DNA of 64,000 bases from an uncultured Paracoccaceae bacterium (GCA_947500775.1 CANMTD010000003.1:248001-312000); one strand, 5' to 3'; positions 8,893-17,692 are shown, counted from the first letter of the stretch. A program made the numbers and translations. Notes: generated from the letters alone by a model not told the origin.

Positions 8893-9484
8893 CCGACGCT
8901 GGCGCCGCCTCTTGGCGGATCGCCTCTTCGTCGCGCTTGGCCGCTTCGGCCCCTTCTTTCGCATAAACCGCAATCAGGCGCAGTGAATAGACGCCATAGC
9001 GCAGCGCCTGTTTCTTCATCTCGATATAATCACTGTACATCTGAATGCGCTGGCCCGCCGCCAGAGCGCGGAAAGACGGCGCGCGCATGTCGCTGATCAG
9101 GGCCGAAATCGCCCCCAACTGCCGGTAATACAGAACCACCGCATCGATGCTGGTGCGCGGCAGGACGTGTATTTCCTCGACAATCGCGGTGAAGATCAGA
9201 TCGTCGGATTCCGTCGGGATCAGCGGTGCGAAATCGGGGTCGTCCTGCATCCGGGCAACCATATCCGCACAGAAGATATCCAGCGCCTGTTCGCTGCCCA
9301 GATTGTTCAGATAGGCGCTGATTTCAGCATAAAGCGCCCGGTGCACATCGCGCACCCGTTCGTCCCGCCGGGCGCGACGTTCCCGCCGGTTCTGCCAGCC
9401 GTTCATGATCCATCCCAGGGCCACGAAGGCCCCGGCAATCACCGCCTGCCAGATTCGGGGGTCTATCGCGCCCGAAAGGATCAT
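8849..9484 (-). CDS. Membrane-anchored protein of unknown function
   Basis: The 211-residue protein has one N-terminal membrane helix (about residues 11-29, IWQAVIAGAFVALGWIM), then a strongly basic patch (NRRERRARRDERVRD) expected to stay in the cytoplasm, and a soluble helical region to the end. Its ATG overlaps the pccA stop by four bases, so it is translationally coupled to the biotin-carboxylase subunit. I do not recognise the family. The linkage could mean an accessory role for the carboxylase or simply co-expression. Confidence 0.75.
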   Translation of the reverse strand: MILSGAIDPRIWQAVIAGAFVALGWIMNGWQNRRERRARRDERVRDVHRALYAEISAYLNNLGSEQALDIFCADMVARMQDDPDFAPLIPTESDDLIFTAIVEEIHVLPRTSIDAVVLYYRQLGAISALISDMRAPSFRALAAGQRIQMYSDYIEMKKQALRYGVYSLRLIAVYAKEGAEAAKRDEEAIRQEAAPASVNTPDADPSGRLSG

Positions 9485-11481
9485 TCGAACTCCATGATCA
9501 CTTCGTCGACGGCCAGGCTGTCGCCTGCATTTGCATTGATCTTGGCCACCACCCCTTTGCGTTCGGCGCGCAGGATGTTTTCCATTTTCATGGCCTCGAT
9601 GGTGCACAGCGTCTGACCGTCCTGCACCTCGTCACCCACGCTGACACTGACGTTGACGATCAGACCCGGCATCGGGCACAGCAACAGTTTCGAGGTATCG
9701 GGCGGCAGTTTTTCCGGCATCAGAGCCGCCAGTTCCGCCTGTCGCGGTGTATAGACGTTCACCTTCAGATCGGCGCCACGGGTCCGGATACGGAAGCCCC
9801 CGCTGATCTTGCCGACCTTCAGAACCATCGGGGTCCCATCGACCGTCAAGCTTGCCAGACTGTCGCCCGGCGTCCAGCCCGAGGCGACACGGTAGCTGGT
9901 GCCATCCTCGAAAAAGACGGTCGATCCGTCGTGATCCGCCTCGACCGTCACCGGGTATTCCACCCCCTGCAGACGCACGACCCAATCGTCGCCCACATGG
10001 CGTTCGTGGTTGTCCATCCGACCCGACACGCGGGTGCGGCGGATTTCGGCCACGCGGTTCATCGCAGCAGCCGAGGCGGCGACCCGTTTCAGCGCGTCGG
10101 CATCCAGCGTCACCCCTTCGAAACCGTCGGGGTATTCTTCGGCGATAAAGGCGGTGGTGATATTGCCCGACACGAATTTGGGGTGATCCATCACCGCACT
10201 GAGGAACGGCAGGTTGTGGCCGATGCCCTCGACCTCGAAACTGTCCAGCGCGATCCGCATCTCTTCGATGGCCGCCTTGCGGGTCGGGGCCCATGTGCAC
10301 AGCTTGGCGATCATCGGGTCGTAATACATCGAAATCTCGCCGCCCTCATAGACGCCGGTATCGTTGCGCACCACGCGGCTGTCGGCCACGGCCTCGGCGG
10401 GCGGGCGGTATTTGGTCAGCCGCCCGATCGACGGCAGGAACCCGCGATAGGGATCTTCGGCATACAGGCGGCTTTCCATCGCCCAGCCGTTCAGTTTCAC
10501 GTCGTCCTGGGTGATGCTCAGCGCCTCACCATTGGCCACACGGATCATCTGTTCGACCAGATCGACGCCGGTGATCAGCTCGGTCACCGGATGTTCCACC
10601 TGCAACCGTGTGTTCATCTCCAGGAAATAGAAGTTCCGGTCGCCATCGACGATGAATTCCACGGTGCCCGCGCTGGTGTAATCCACCGCCTTGGCCAGCG
10701 CGACCGCCTGTTCGCCCATCGCCTTGCGCGTGGCTTCGTCCAGAAACGGGCTGGGCGCCTCTTCGATGACCTTCTGGTTCCGGCGCTGGATCGAACATTC
10801 GCGTTCACCCAGATAGATGCCGTTGCCATGCGAATCGCACAGCACCTGAATTTCGATATGGCGGGGCTGGGTGACGAATTTTTCGATGAAGATACGGTCG
10901 TCGCCGAAGGAATTGGCCGCCTCGTTCTTGGACGACTGGAACCCTTCGCGCGCTTCGGCGTCGTTCCACGCGATGCGCATCCCCTTGCCGCCGCCCCCGG
11001 CGCTGGCCTTGATCATCACCGGATAGCCGACCTCGTTCGAGATTTTGACCGCCTCATCCGCGTCTTCGATCAGACCCATATATCCGGGCACGGTCGACAC
11101 GCCCGCCTCTTGCGCCAGTTTCTTGCTGGTGATCTTGTCGCCCATCGCCTCGATCGCGCTGGCGGGCGGTCCGATAAAGGCGACGCCTTCGGCGGCCAGC
11201 GCCTCGGCGAACAGCTTGTTTTCCGACAGAAAGCCATACCCCGGGTGTACAGCCTGTGCACCGGTTGCGCGGATCGCCTGCATCACCTTGTCGATGACGA
11301 TATAGGACTGGTTCGCGGGCGGCGGGCCGATGTGCACCGCCTCATCCGCCATTTCCACATGCAGGGCATGTTTGTCAGCATCCGAATAGATCGCGACCGT
11401 TCCGATGCCCATCTTGCGGGCGGTTTTGATCACGCGGCAGGCGATTTCGCCCCGGTTTGCGATCAGAATCTTGCTGAACAT
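9481..11481 (-). CDS. pccA: Propionyl-CoA carboxylase alpha subunit (biotin carboxylase + biotin carrier)
   Basis: The 666-residue subunit carboxylates biotin with ATP and bicarbonate for transfer to propionyl-CoA by PccB. Domains in order: biotin-carboxylase N-terminal (MFSKILIANRGEIACRVIKT), ATP-grasp with the loop ASAGGGGKGMRIAW and the FIEKFVTQPRHIEIQVL strand, C-terminal biotin carboxylase (VEHPVTELITGVDLVEQMI), a linker (BT) domain, and a C-terminal biotinyl domain with IEAMKMENILRAERK, biotin on the Lys near residue 632. AAGGA precedes the ATG. It is followed by the coupled membrane-protein gene. pccB lies 3 kb upstream in the same orientation rather than adjacent, a common arrangement in this order. 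Confidence 0.97.
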   Translation of the reverse strand: MFSKILIANRGEIACRVIKTARKMGIGTVAIYSDADKHALHVEMADEAVHIGPPPANQSYIVIDKVMQAIRATGAQAVHPGYGFLSENKLFAEALAAEGVAFIGPPASAIEAMGDKITSKKLAQEAGVSTVPGYMGLIEDADEAVKISNEVGYPVMIKASAGGGGKGMRIAWNDAEAREGFQSSKNEAANSFGDDRIFIEKFVTQPRHIEIQVLCDSHGNGIYLGERECSIQRRNQKVIEEAPSPFLDEATRKAMGEQAVALAKAVDYTSAGTVEFIVDGDRNFYFLEMNTRLQVEHPVTELITGVDLVEQMIRVANGEALSITQDDVKLNGWAMESRLYAEDPYRGFLPSIGRLTKYRPPAEAVADSRVVRNDTGVYEGGEISMYYDPMIAKLCTWAPTRKAAIEEMRIALDSFEVEGIGHNLPFLSAVMDHPKFVSGNITTAFIAEEYPDGFEGVTLDADALKRVAASAAAMNRVAEIRRTRVSGRMDNHERHVGDDWVVRLQGVEYPVTVEADHDGSTVFFEDGTSYRVASGWTPGDSLASLTVDGTPMVLKVGKISGGFRIRTRGADLKVNVYTPRQAELAALMPEKLPPDTSKLLLCPMPGLIVNVSVSVGDEVQDGQTLCTIEAMKMENILRAERKGVVAKINANAGDSLAVDEVIMEFE

Positions 11482-11519
11482 TTCACAGTCCTTTTTTCGT
11501 TGTATTTCAATTGGGTAAT

Positions 11520-11554
11520 GACCCGTTCTGCGGGTCGGTCGCGCCCATGGGCGC
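11520..11554 (-). promoter_or_regulatory. Two stem-loops in the pccA leader
   Basis: GACCCG-TTCTG-CGGGTC (11520-11536) and the palindrome GCGCCCATGGGCGC (11541-11554) lie 38-73 bases upstream of pccA and would form adjacent hairpins in its leader RNA. No known riboswitch is recognised; chance in GC-rich DNA is possible. The rest of 11482-11724 holds no supported gene. Confidence 0.25.
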
Positions 11555-11714
11555 GGTGAGCTGGCACAGTCTGCCGGTCGTCGCCCATCCGCGCACGGCG
11601 GGTCGGGGCAATCGCAGGACCATGAGAATGGAAAGAAAACATGCGGGCGGGTGCGATGCGCACCCCGGCCTCGTGGCGGTTCAGACAGGATTTCGAATGG
11701 TTGGCAGAAACCCT

Positions 11715-11755
11715 GTACCGCAAAGAACCGCCACGGCGCAGGCCGGTGGCGGTTC
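11715..11755 (-). terminator. Likely rho-independent terminator of the glycine-zipper lipoprotein
   Basis: A perfect 10-bp inverted repeat, GAACCGCCAC (11725-11734) with GTGGCGGTTC (11746-11755), starts 30 bases after the lipoprotein stop and is followed on the minus strand by TTTGCGG. The T-run is short, so efficiency is uncertain. Confidence 0.55.
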
Positions 11756-11784
11756 CGATGTTGTTACAACGACCGGGTCGTTGA

Positions 11785-11985
11785 TCAGTTACATACGCCC
11801 GCGTCGTCACACAACGCGCCGGCCGCGCCACCGATGGCCGCCCCTGCAATAACGTTGGTGTCCAGAACGCTGGCCGCAACGGCACCTGCCGCCGCACCGC
11901 CGATGGCACGTTCTGTATCGTTGTACTGGCATCCGGCCACGCCTGCGACCAATGCGACAACTGCGCATAGTTTGATAATCTGCAT
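11785..11985 (-). CDS. Small glycine-zipper lipoprotein
   Basis: A 66-residue protein with a lipoprotein signal (MQIIKLCAVVALVAGVAGC, lipobox VAGC) followed by alternating Gly/Ala (AIGGAAAGAVAAS, IAGAAIGGAAGA), the glycine-zipper pattern that packs in membranes, and a C-terminal pair of cysteines (CDDAGVC). Predicted outer-membrane or periplasmic lipoprotein. GGAG precedes the ATG. It stands alone between pccA and an unknown gene, with a hairpin downstream. Function unknown; such proteins are common in Rhodobacterales. Confidence 0.8.
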   Translation of the reverse strand: MQIIKLCAVVALVAGVAGCQYNDTERAIGGAAAGAVAASVLDTNVIAGAAIGGAAGALCDDAGVCN

Positions 11986-12072
11986 CCTACTCCGCCTTCA
12001 TATATTGGTTTTATGCCGTCCATATGGGGTGTTATCGGACAAATTTCAAAGCAATATATTGCCAGATCATAC

Positions 12073-12140
12073 AGATCGGCGGCGCCCTGCCGATCTTTGG
12101 CGGGCACGATAAAATCTGGCCTGACCCAAAAGGGGCCAGA
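12073..12140 (-). terminator. Tandem hairpins; the second is followed by a T-run on the minus strand
   Basis: TCTGGCC (12115-12121) pairs with GGCCAGA (12134-12140) and is followed on the minus strand by TTTTATC, a plausible terminator for the gene at 12311-12670, although about 170 bases beyond its stop. A second stem, AGATCGGC with GCCGATCT (12073-12096), follows. The remainder of 11986-12310 shows no gene; it should hold the promoter of the small lipoprotein. Confidence 0.4.
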
Positions 12141-12310
12141 CCAGAGGGAAGGGGAAGGGTAACGGTAATAAAAGGCTAGAACCCTGCGACGCATGCCGAA
12201 CTCTGGCCTTGAATTCAGCCTGCCGCAAAAAGACGCACCTGAAAAGTCCGATATCTGGCCTGCCCAAATATGAGCCGATTCTCGCCTATAACGTGTGCCC
12301 CGATACAGAA

Positions 12311-12670
12311 TCATGCCGACCCTTCATCGTCAAAAACCTCGGGGAAATTGCGCCGCGCGCAACCTACGTCGATTTTCAACAACGCCTCGTAACTCTGCGA
12401 ATCAAAGGGGTCTTCGGCTGCCACCACTTCGCGGCCAAACAACCACGACAGCCGCCCGGCATCCAGATTGCCGCGTTCAAACGGGGCGTCGCCAAAGTAG
12501 TCCCACAGTGCCGCCAGAAACCCCGCATCGGCCCGGCGATCGGCGGGGCGACGGTCGGCGAAACGTTCGCGTGCAACCAGCGGGGTTGCCCCCTTCTTGT
12601 TGTCACGGCGAATGGTAAATTGGAAATCACTACCGGGAAGACGGCTTGGAAAGCCCTTGTATTTTAGCAT
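12311..12670 (-). CDS. Conserved-looking protein of unknown function
   Basis: A 119-residue soluble, charged protein. Codon use is normal for the window and GGGAGGG lies seven bases before the ATG, which supports translation. The basic N-terminal half (FTIRRDNKKGATPLVARERF) and acidic C-terminal half (KIDVGCARRNFPEVFDDEG) are distinctive, but I recognise no domain, signal peptide or membrane segment. It stands alone between two small lipoprotein genes. The frame on the opposite strand is a GC shadow without a ribosome-binding site. Confidence 0.6.
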   Translation of the reverse strand: MLKYKGFPSRLPGSDFQFTIRRDNKKGATPLVARERFADRRPADRRADAGFLAALWDYFGDAPFERGNLDAGRLSWLFGREVVAAEDPFDSQSYEALLKIDVGCARRNFPEVFDDEGSA

Positions 12671-12701
12671 TTCGCGCCCTCCCCGGTCGAAGGGGCGAAT
12701 G

Positions 12702-12726
12702 TTGGGGCGGGAAAAACCCGCCCCAA
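12702..12726 (-). terminator. Hairpin terminator of the 43-residue lipoprotein gene
   Basis: TTGGGGCGGG and CCCGCCCCAA form a perfect 10-bp stem with an AAAAA (TTTTT on the minus strand) loop, starting eight bases after the TAA of the small lipoprotein gene. There is no T-run after the stem. Confidence 0.6.
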
Positions 12727-12733
12727 AATCGTA

Positions 12734-12865
12734 TTAGTACTTGGTAAGAGGCGCTTCTTCGACGACAGGATCGACGATGACGACTTCTTCTTCTTGCTGG
12801 CTGGCGCAAGCAGCGACAAAGGCCACCAGCGAAAGTGCGAGAAGGGTTTTAATGCTGCTAGACAT
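12734..12865 (-). CDS. Tiny acidic lipoprotein, 43 residues
   Basis: This short gene reads MSSSIKTLLALSLVAFVAAC followed by ASQQEEEVVIVDPVVEEAP and a short LTKY tail. It has a full lipoprotein signal with lipobox (VAAC) and leaves a mature peptide of about 24 residues rich in Glu and Val. AGGAG sits seven bases before the ATG and a strong hairpin follows the stop, so it is an independent, well-formed gene. Similar tiny lipoproteins with EE...VDPVV-type tails are familiar from Roseobacter genomes, but no function is known to me. Confidence 0.8.
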   Translation of the reverse strand: MSSSIKTLLALSLVAFVAACASQQEEEVVIVDPVVEEAPLTKY

Positions 12866-13079
12866 GCTACACTCCTAGTTCTGTTATTGGCCGGAATGCG
12901 GCACAACCGCACTACCCCGCCCGTTCCGTTTAATGTGGTCACTGGGGAGCAACCAAGGCGGATGATAGCCGATCGAAAATGAAATGCACATGTTTTCACG
13001 CCCCGAAAACGCGCATGTGGCTGCAAAGCCGCAACTTTTCGCTGACATGAAGTTCCACAGCCAAGATCATACGCCATCG

Positions 13080-13505
13080 TCAGAATCCCTCCCATATACA
13101 GTCGGCCCCCTCGGGCCGGTACGCTTCGAAGAACTGAGTGGCCTCCGGGGCCAGTGCGCCAAACTCAACAGGGATGTCCGACAAAGAGATGACAATCTGC
13201 GCGACCGGCGGCCCCTGTTCGGCAATCCGGGGCAGCGCATAGGTTTCGCACAGATAGGCCATGTCGGCCTCTGCCTCGATAAAGGTCATCCTGCCCAGGC
13301 TCTGGTCGATCAGCGGCGCCAGAAACCGGAACCGCACCGTCAGCCCCGCAGCCCCCGGTTCGCCCCAGATCGTGTCGATCAGGGTGATCGGCTGGCCTGA
13401 CGGCACATCGATCCCCCTTTCCTGCGCCCCTGCGGCCAGCGCTTGGGCGGCATTCAGCATCAATGCCAGCGCGCCATAGCGCCATATCAGGCCGGGCGCA
13501 GGCAT
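13080..13505 (-). CDS. DUF6497 family exported protein
   Basis: A 141-residue protein with an N-terminal hydrophobic signal (LIWRYGALALMLNAAQALAAG) and a body matching the DUF6497 pattern as I remember it: VPSGQPITLIDTIW, LTVRFRFLAPLI, ADMAYLCETYALP, IVISLSDIPVEFGALAPEAT and the ending ADCIWEGF. Two cysteines may pair in the periplasm. Its ATG directly abuts the ridA stop, and it is the last gene of the pccB operon. Function unknown. The 214 bases between its stop and 12865 show no gene and presumably carry the promoter of the tiny lipoprotein. Confidence 0.8.
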   Translation of the reverse strand: MPAPGLIWRYGALALMLNAAQALAAGAQERGIDVPSGQPITLIDTIWGEPGAAGLTVRFRFLAPLIDQSLGRMTFIEAEADMAYLCETYALPRIAEQGPPVAQIVISLSDIPVEFGALAPEATQFFEAYRPEGADCIWEGF

Positions 13506-13904
13506 CTATGCGGCCTCCGGACGGCGGGCGATGCAGTCGACCTCGACCAATGCCCCGACGGCCAGCGCGGTCACGCCAACGGTGGTGCGGGCCGGGCGGC
13601 GGTCCGCCGGGAAATAGCTTTGATAGGTGTCGTTGAACGCGGCATAGTCGCGGTCGAATGCGGTCAGATAGCACCGGCACTGCACCACATGCGACAGGTC
13701 CAGCCCCAGTTCGGCCAGAATCAGCGCCAGATTATCCATCACCCGCGCGGTCTGCGCCGCGATGCCATCCGGCAGGGGCGCATCGGGCGCCGCCGGATCG
13801 GTGGGCATCTGGCCGGTCAGAATGACCCAGCCGTCCGCCTCGACTGCATGGCTGAAGGGGGCGACGGGACGCGGGCCGTTTGCGAACAGGTGGAAATCAG
13901 GCAT
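13506..13904 (-). CDS. RidA family protein
   Basis: The 132-residue protein has the YjgF/YER057c/UK114 fold signature: PFSHAVEADGWVILTGQMP near the N-terminus, QTARVMDNLALILAELG, the strand VVQCRCYLTAFDRDYAAFN, and RPARTTVGVTALAVGALVEVDCIA with the conserved arginine that holds the substrate carboxylate. RidA proteins hydrolyse reactive enamine/imine intermediates from PLP enzymes, but divergent subfamilies have other roles and this copy is not clearly the archetypal one. It overlaps the preceding gene by eight bases within the pccB operon. Confidence 0.88.
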   Translation of the reverse strand: MPDFHLFANGPRPVAPFSHAVEADGWVILTGQMPTDPAAPDAPLPDGIAAQTARVMDNLALILAELGLDLSHVVQCRCYLTAFDRDYAAFNDTYQSYFPADRRPARTTVGVTALAVGALVEVDCIARRPEAA

Positions 13905-14253
13905 GGGGCACCTTCAGCCGCGCGTTGTTCAGCCAGCGGGTGCGATGTTTCGGACAGGCCAACAAATCCGCGATCTGCGCCTCGATCTTCGCCTTGGGAA
14001 AGCTGCGGGTGGCCACCGTGCCTCCGGCGGCAAGCCGCAGGTGCGGGCCGTCCTCCACGACCCGCACCACGGGCGAGAACCCGCGCAGATGCCGCAGCAT
14101 CCGCCAAAGGTCCTGCCTGATCTGATGCGCCAAGCGCCCCTTGCGGGCGGAGGGTAAAGTGGTTTCCACCGAAACGTCAAACCGTGCAGGCAGACGGCGC
14201 GCCAGGGTCAGCGTGCCCTCTTGGTACAGCATATGCCAGTTCACAGTTTCCAT
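13897..14253 (-). CDS. Conserved protein of unknown function in the pccB operon
   Basis: Roughly 118 residues, mixed alpha/beta, no signal or membrane segment. Core segments are MLYQEGTLTLARRLPARFDV, HQIRQDLWRMLRHLRGFSPV and FPKAKIEAQIADLLACPKHR. The start is uncertain: the ATG at 14253 is immediately preceded by AGAGGA (too close), whereas the GTG at 14244 has the same AGAGGA at nine bases, so GTG may be the real start. It overlaps ridA by eight bases. I recall similar hypothetical proteins in Rhodobacterales but no function. Confidence 0.7.
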   Translation of the reverse strand: METVNWHMLYQEGTLTLARRLPARFDVSVETTLPSARKGRLAHQIRQDLWRMLRHLRGFSPVVRVVEDGPHLRLAAGGTVATRSFPKAKIEAQIADLLACPKHRTRWLNNARLKVPHA

Positions 14254-14308
14254 TCCTCTAGTCCAAGCATTGGCGCCCCGCCCCATCCGTCTGGCAAGGC
14301 CGCCGCAT

Positions 14309-14677
14309 CTACAGTGCCCACCCGGCCGGTGCCGGCCAGGCCGCAATCCAGTCACCCAGTATGAACGTCGACAAGACCAGCGCCATCACAAGGCAGCCCC
14401 CTGCCCCCAGCATCAACAGCGACATCATCCGGTTTGACCTTTCCGCATTCGAACCGAACAACGAAAATGTCATCTGCAAAAAACCGACTGTCGCCAACAC
14501 CACCCCGATACAGACAGAAAGGCCAAAGACGATCATATGCCCACGCGAAATTGCGGTTGCGGCCTGGGGGATTTGCATGACAATCCCCACGACCGCCGCA
14601 GACACGACCAGAGGGGCGATGATAAGCCACTTAAACAGACCACGCCGCCGTTTATCCGCTTGATATTCATCGCCCAT
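14309..14677 (-). CDS. Small integral membrane protein
   Basis: The 122-residue protein has a short charged N-terminus (GDEYQADKRRRGLFK) and three predicted membrane helices, about residues 18-36, 49-69 and 86-106. The ATG at 14677 follows GAGGG at seven bases; a TTG directly before it is less likely. It begins 10 bp after the pccB stop, so it is co-transcribed with the carboxylase beta subunit. No family recognised. Confidence 0.75.
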   Translation of the reverse strand: MGDEYQADKRRRGLFKWLIIAPLVVSAAVVGIVMQIPQAATAISRGHMIVFGLSVCIGVVLATVGFLQMTFSLFGSNAERSNRMMSLLMLGAGGCLVMALVLSTFILGDWIAAWPAPAGWAL

Positions 14678-14687
14678 CAAACATCCC

Positions 14688-16220
14688 TCACAGCGGAATA
14701 TTATCGTGCTTCTTCCACGGGTTGCTTAGCTTCTTGTTGCGCAGCGAGGCAAAGGCCCGGGCCACGCGGCGGCGGGTGCTGCGCGGTTGGATCACCTCGT
14801 CGATGAACCCTTTTTCGGCGGCCACGAAGGGGTTGGCGAAACGGTCTTCGTAATCGGCCGTGCGCTGCGCGATCTTTTCGGGATCATCCAGTTCCGACCG
14901 GTACAGGATTTCGGTCGCGCCCTTGGCGCCCATCACCGCGATCTGCGCCGTGGGCCAGGCATAGTTGAAATCGCCGCGCAGGTGCTTCGACGCCATCACG
15001 TCATAGGCGCCGCCATAGGCCTTGCGGGTGATCACCGTCACCTTGGGCACCGTCGCCTCGCCATAGGCGAACAACAGTTTCGCGCCGTGTTTGATCACGC
15101 CGCCGTATTCCTGTGACGTGCCGGGCAGGAAACCGGGCACATCGACGAAGGTCAGGATCGGAATCTCAAACGCATCGCAGAACCGCACGAAGCGCGCGGC
15201 CTTGCGGCTGCTGTCGATGTCCAGACAGCCGGCCAGCACCATCGGCTGGTTTGCCACCACGCCCACGGTCTGGCCCTCCAATCGAATGAACCCGGTGATG
15301 ATGTTCTTGGCGAAATCTTCCTGAATCTCGTAAAAATCGCCTTCGTCGGCGGTTTTCAGGATCAGCTCCTTCATATCGTAGGGCTGGTTCGGGTTGTCGG
15401 GGATCAGCGTATCCAGGCTGTTTTCCAGCCGGTCGGGCGCATCAAAGAACGGGCGCACGGGCGGTTTTTCGCGGTTGTTCAGCGGCAGGAAATCGACCAG
15501 ACGCCGCACCTCGGCCAGGGCCTCGACATCGTTTTCAAAGGCGCCGTCGGCCACCGACGATTTCTTGGTGTGGGTCGAAGCACCGCCCAATTCTTCGGCC
15601 GTGACATGTTCGTTGGTCACGGTTTTCACCACGTCAGGCCCGGTCACGAACATGTAAGAGCTGTCCTTGACCATGAAGATAAAGTCGGTCATCGCCGGGC
15701 TGTAAACCGCGCCACCGGCGCAGGGCCCCATGATCACGGAAATCTGCGGCACCACGCCCGAAGCCATGATATTGCGCTGGAACACATCCGCATATCCGGC
15801 AAGCGAGGCGACGCCTTCCTGAATGCGCGCGCCGCCACTGTCGTTCAGCCCGATCACCGGCGCGCCGTTCTGCATCGCCATATCCATGATCTTGCAGATT
15901 TTCTGCGCGTGGGTTTCGGACAGCGACCCGCCGAACACGGTGAAATCCTGACTGAAGACATAGACCATGCGCCCGTTGATCGTGCCCCAGCCGGTGACCA
16001 CGCCATCGCCTGCGGGGCGATCCTGTTCCATCCCGAAATCGGTGCAGCGATGGGCCACGAACATATCGAACTCTTCAAAGCTGCCCTCGTCCAGCAGCAG
16101 GTCGATCCGTTCACGCGCGGTCAGCTTGCCTTTTTTATGCTGGCTGTCGATCCGACGCTGGCCGCCGCCCAGACGGGCCTCGGTGCGGCGCGATTCAAGT
16201 TCGTGCAGGATATCTTTCAT
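14688..16220 (-). CDS. pccB: Propionyl-CoA carboxylase beta subunit (carboxyltransferase)
   Basis: This 510-residue carboxyltransferase of the crotonase-like fold transfers carboxyl from biotin-PccA to propionyl-CoA, giving methylmalonyl-CoA. It shows the N-terminal [20 protein letters not shown], the glycine-rich oxyanion loop [19 protein letters not shown] and [17 protein letters not shown] in the first half, and the second-half loop [19 protein letters not shown] with [15 protein letters not shown]. It heads an operon with a membrane protein, an unknown protein, RidA and DUF6497. Two TTTGCAAA-like elements lie 75-122 bp upstream, the expected operator of a PccR-type regulator, which is itself encoded 1.5 kb away. 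Confidence 0.97.
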   Translation of the reverse strand: MKDILHELESRRTEARLGGGQRRIDSQHKKGKLTARERIDLLLDEGSFEEFDMFVAHRCTDFGMEQDRPAGDGVVTGWGTINGRMVYVFSQDFTVFGGSLSETHAQKICKIMDMAMQNGAPVIGLNDSGGARIQEGVASLAGYADVFQRNIMASGVVPQISVIMGPCAGGAVYSPAMTDFIFMVKDSSYMFVTGPDVVKTVTNEHVTAEELGGASTHTKKSSVADGAFENDVEALAEVRRLVDFLPLNNREKPPVRPFFDAPDRLENSLDTLIPDNPNQPYDMKELILKTADEGDFYEIQEDFAKNIITGFIRLEGQTVGVVANQPMVLAGCLDIDSSRKAARFVRFCDAFEIPILTFVDVPGFLPGTSQEYGGVIKHGAKLLFAYGEATVPKVTVITRKAYGGAYDVMASKHLRGDFNYAWPTAQIAVMGAKGATEILYRSELDDPEKIAQRTADYEDRFANPFVAAEKGFIDEVIQPRSTRRRVARAFASLRNKKLSNPWKKHDNIPL

Positions 16221-16293
16221 CGGCTGTGGCCCCCCTTTTGAATTTGGAGCAAACTAGCCAAACTTGCGCCTGTTCGAAAGGAAAATTCCGAAT

Positions 16294-16342
16294 ATTTGCA
16301 AATACAGGTAAATCATAATTCAGATAATTGCAAATATGCAAA
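16294..16342. promoter_or_regulatory. PccR/ScfR-type operators upstream of pccB
   Basis: ATTTGCAAAT (16294-16303) is a perfect palindrome containing TTTGCAAA. A second cluster, ATTGCAAATATGCAAA (16327-16342), holds two overlapping near-copies eight bases apart. As I recall, PccR of Rhodobacter sphaeroides binds paired TTTGCAAA elements at pccB. The stretch 16221-16450 is AT-rich and otherwise has no gene. Confidence 0.7.
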
Positions 16343-16450
16343 TTTTCATTGCGGTGTTTGCTCAGACATCCACGCACAGTCACTGTGCACGGCCCGAAAC
16401 CCGGCGCGCTGATCTGGACAAACCATCAGCACGCCCCTTAAGTCGGCATC

Positions 16451-17692
16451 ATGTCCCAAAAACCCGAAGTGCGCCTTTTGGACCGCACGACTCCGCCCCA
16501 TGTTCTGACGCTTGTCCTGTTGGCGGGGCTATCGGCGCTGTCGATGAACATCTTCCTGCCGTCGCTGCCCAATATGACCGCCTATTTCCAGACCGATTAT
16601 CGGCTTATGCAGCTTTCGGTGGCGCTGTATCTGGGGTTCAACGCGATCCTGCAAATCTTCATCGGGCCGCTGTCGGACCGCTACGGCCGCCGCCCGGTGA
16701 TCCTGTGGTCCTTCGCGGCCTTTCTGGCGCTGACCGTCGGTTGCATCCTGGCCCCCACGGTCGAGGTATTTCTGGCGTTCCGCATGGCGCAGGCGGTCGT
16801 GGTGACCGGCATGGTACTAAGCCGGGCGATCGTCCGCGACATGGTCCCGCAGAACGAGGCCGCCTCGATGCTGGGCTATGTCACCATGGGCATGACCGTG
16901 GTGCCGATGATTGGCCCGGCCTTGGGCGGGGTTCTGGATCAGGCCTTCGGCTGGCAGGCCAGTTTCACCATGCTGCTGGTGGCCGGGGCCGCAATTCTGG
17001 CGCTGGCATGGGCCGATCTGGGCGAAACCGCCGACCCCAGCCAACTGAGCCTGCTGGCGCAATTCGGCGAATACCCAGAACTGATCCGGTCCCGCCGATT
17101 CTGGGGCTATGCGCTGACAGCCACGTTCACCTCGGGCGCGTTCTTTGCCTTTCTGGGCGGCGCGCCCTTTATCGGGTCTCAGGTGTTCGGCCTGCAACCC
17201 GCGCAACTGGGCAGTTATTTCAGCCTGACCGCCGTCGGCTATATGACCGGCAATTTTCTGTCCGGCCGTTATTCGATCCGGTTCGGCACCAACCGGATGA
17301 TGCTGACCGGGTCCTTTACCTTGATCGCCGGGGTCAGTTGTTCGCTGTTGCTGCTTCTGGGCGGGGCCACCCATCCGCTGGCGTTTTTCGGGTTGATGAG
17401 CATGCTGGGGCTGGGCAACGGGCTGGTCCTGCCCAACGCCAACGCCGGGCTGCTGTCGGTGCGCCCGCGCCTTGCCGGAACGGCCAGCGGGCTGGGCGGG
17501 GCGATCATGATCGGCGGCGGTGCCGCGCTTTCGGCATTGGCCGGGGCGCTGCTGGTGCCGGGGTCAGGGGCCTATCCATTGCTGCTGATCATGCTGACCA
17601 CCGGCATCTGCGGGGTGCTGTCCACCCTGTATGTGATCCATGTCAATCGCCTTGTCGGCGATCTGGAATCGGCGCCGCAGCCCCACGCCTGA
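16451..17692 (+). CDS. MFS exporter, Bcr/CflA drug-resistance type
   Basis: The 413-residue transporter has 12 hydrophobic segments. The first loop carries the MFS signature IGPLSDRYGRRPVIL, and MTVVPMIGPALGGVLDQAFGW is the helix-5 motif of 14/12-TMS antiporters seen in Bcr/CflA proteins. It likely exports small organic compounds in exchange for protons. A much longer overlapping frame in another phase (from 16336) is rejected because this frame has the complete transporter. It lies between pccB (divergent) and the PccR-like regulator gene (65 bp downstream), so control by the TTTGCAAA sites is possible. Confidence 0.9.
   Translation: MSQKPEVRLLDRTTPPHVLTLVLLAGLSALSMNIFLPSLPNMTAYFQTDYRLMQLSVALYLGFNAILQIFIGPLSDRYGRRPVILWSFAAFLALTVGCILAPTVEVFLAFRMAQAVVVTGMVLSRAIVRDMVPQNEAASMLGYVTMGMTVVPMIGPALGGVLDQAFGWQASFTMLLVAGAAILALAWADLGETADPSQLSLLAQFGEYPELIRSRRFWGYALTATFTSGAFFAFLGGAPFIGSQVFGLQPAQLGSYFSLTAVGYMTGNFLSGRYSIRFGTNRMMLTGSFTLIAGVSCSLLLLLGGATHPLAFFGLMSMLGLGNGLVLPNANAGLLSVRPRLAGTASGLGGAIMIGGGAALSALAGALLVPGSGAYPLLLIMLTTGICGVLSTLYVIHVNRLVGDLESAPQPHA

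Noticed and set aside
9931-11559. 542-codon + strand frame antisense to pccA
   Set aside because: His/Arg-rich shadow of a highly expressed GC-rich gene; no ribosome-binding site or domain, and pccA is complete on the other strand.
11463-12314. 283-codon minus-strand frame spanning the pccA upstream region and the small lipoprotein
   Set aside because: Overlaps the glycine-zipper lipoprotein in another phase, no ribosome-binding site, no domain, mixed composition.
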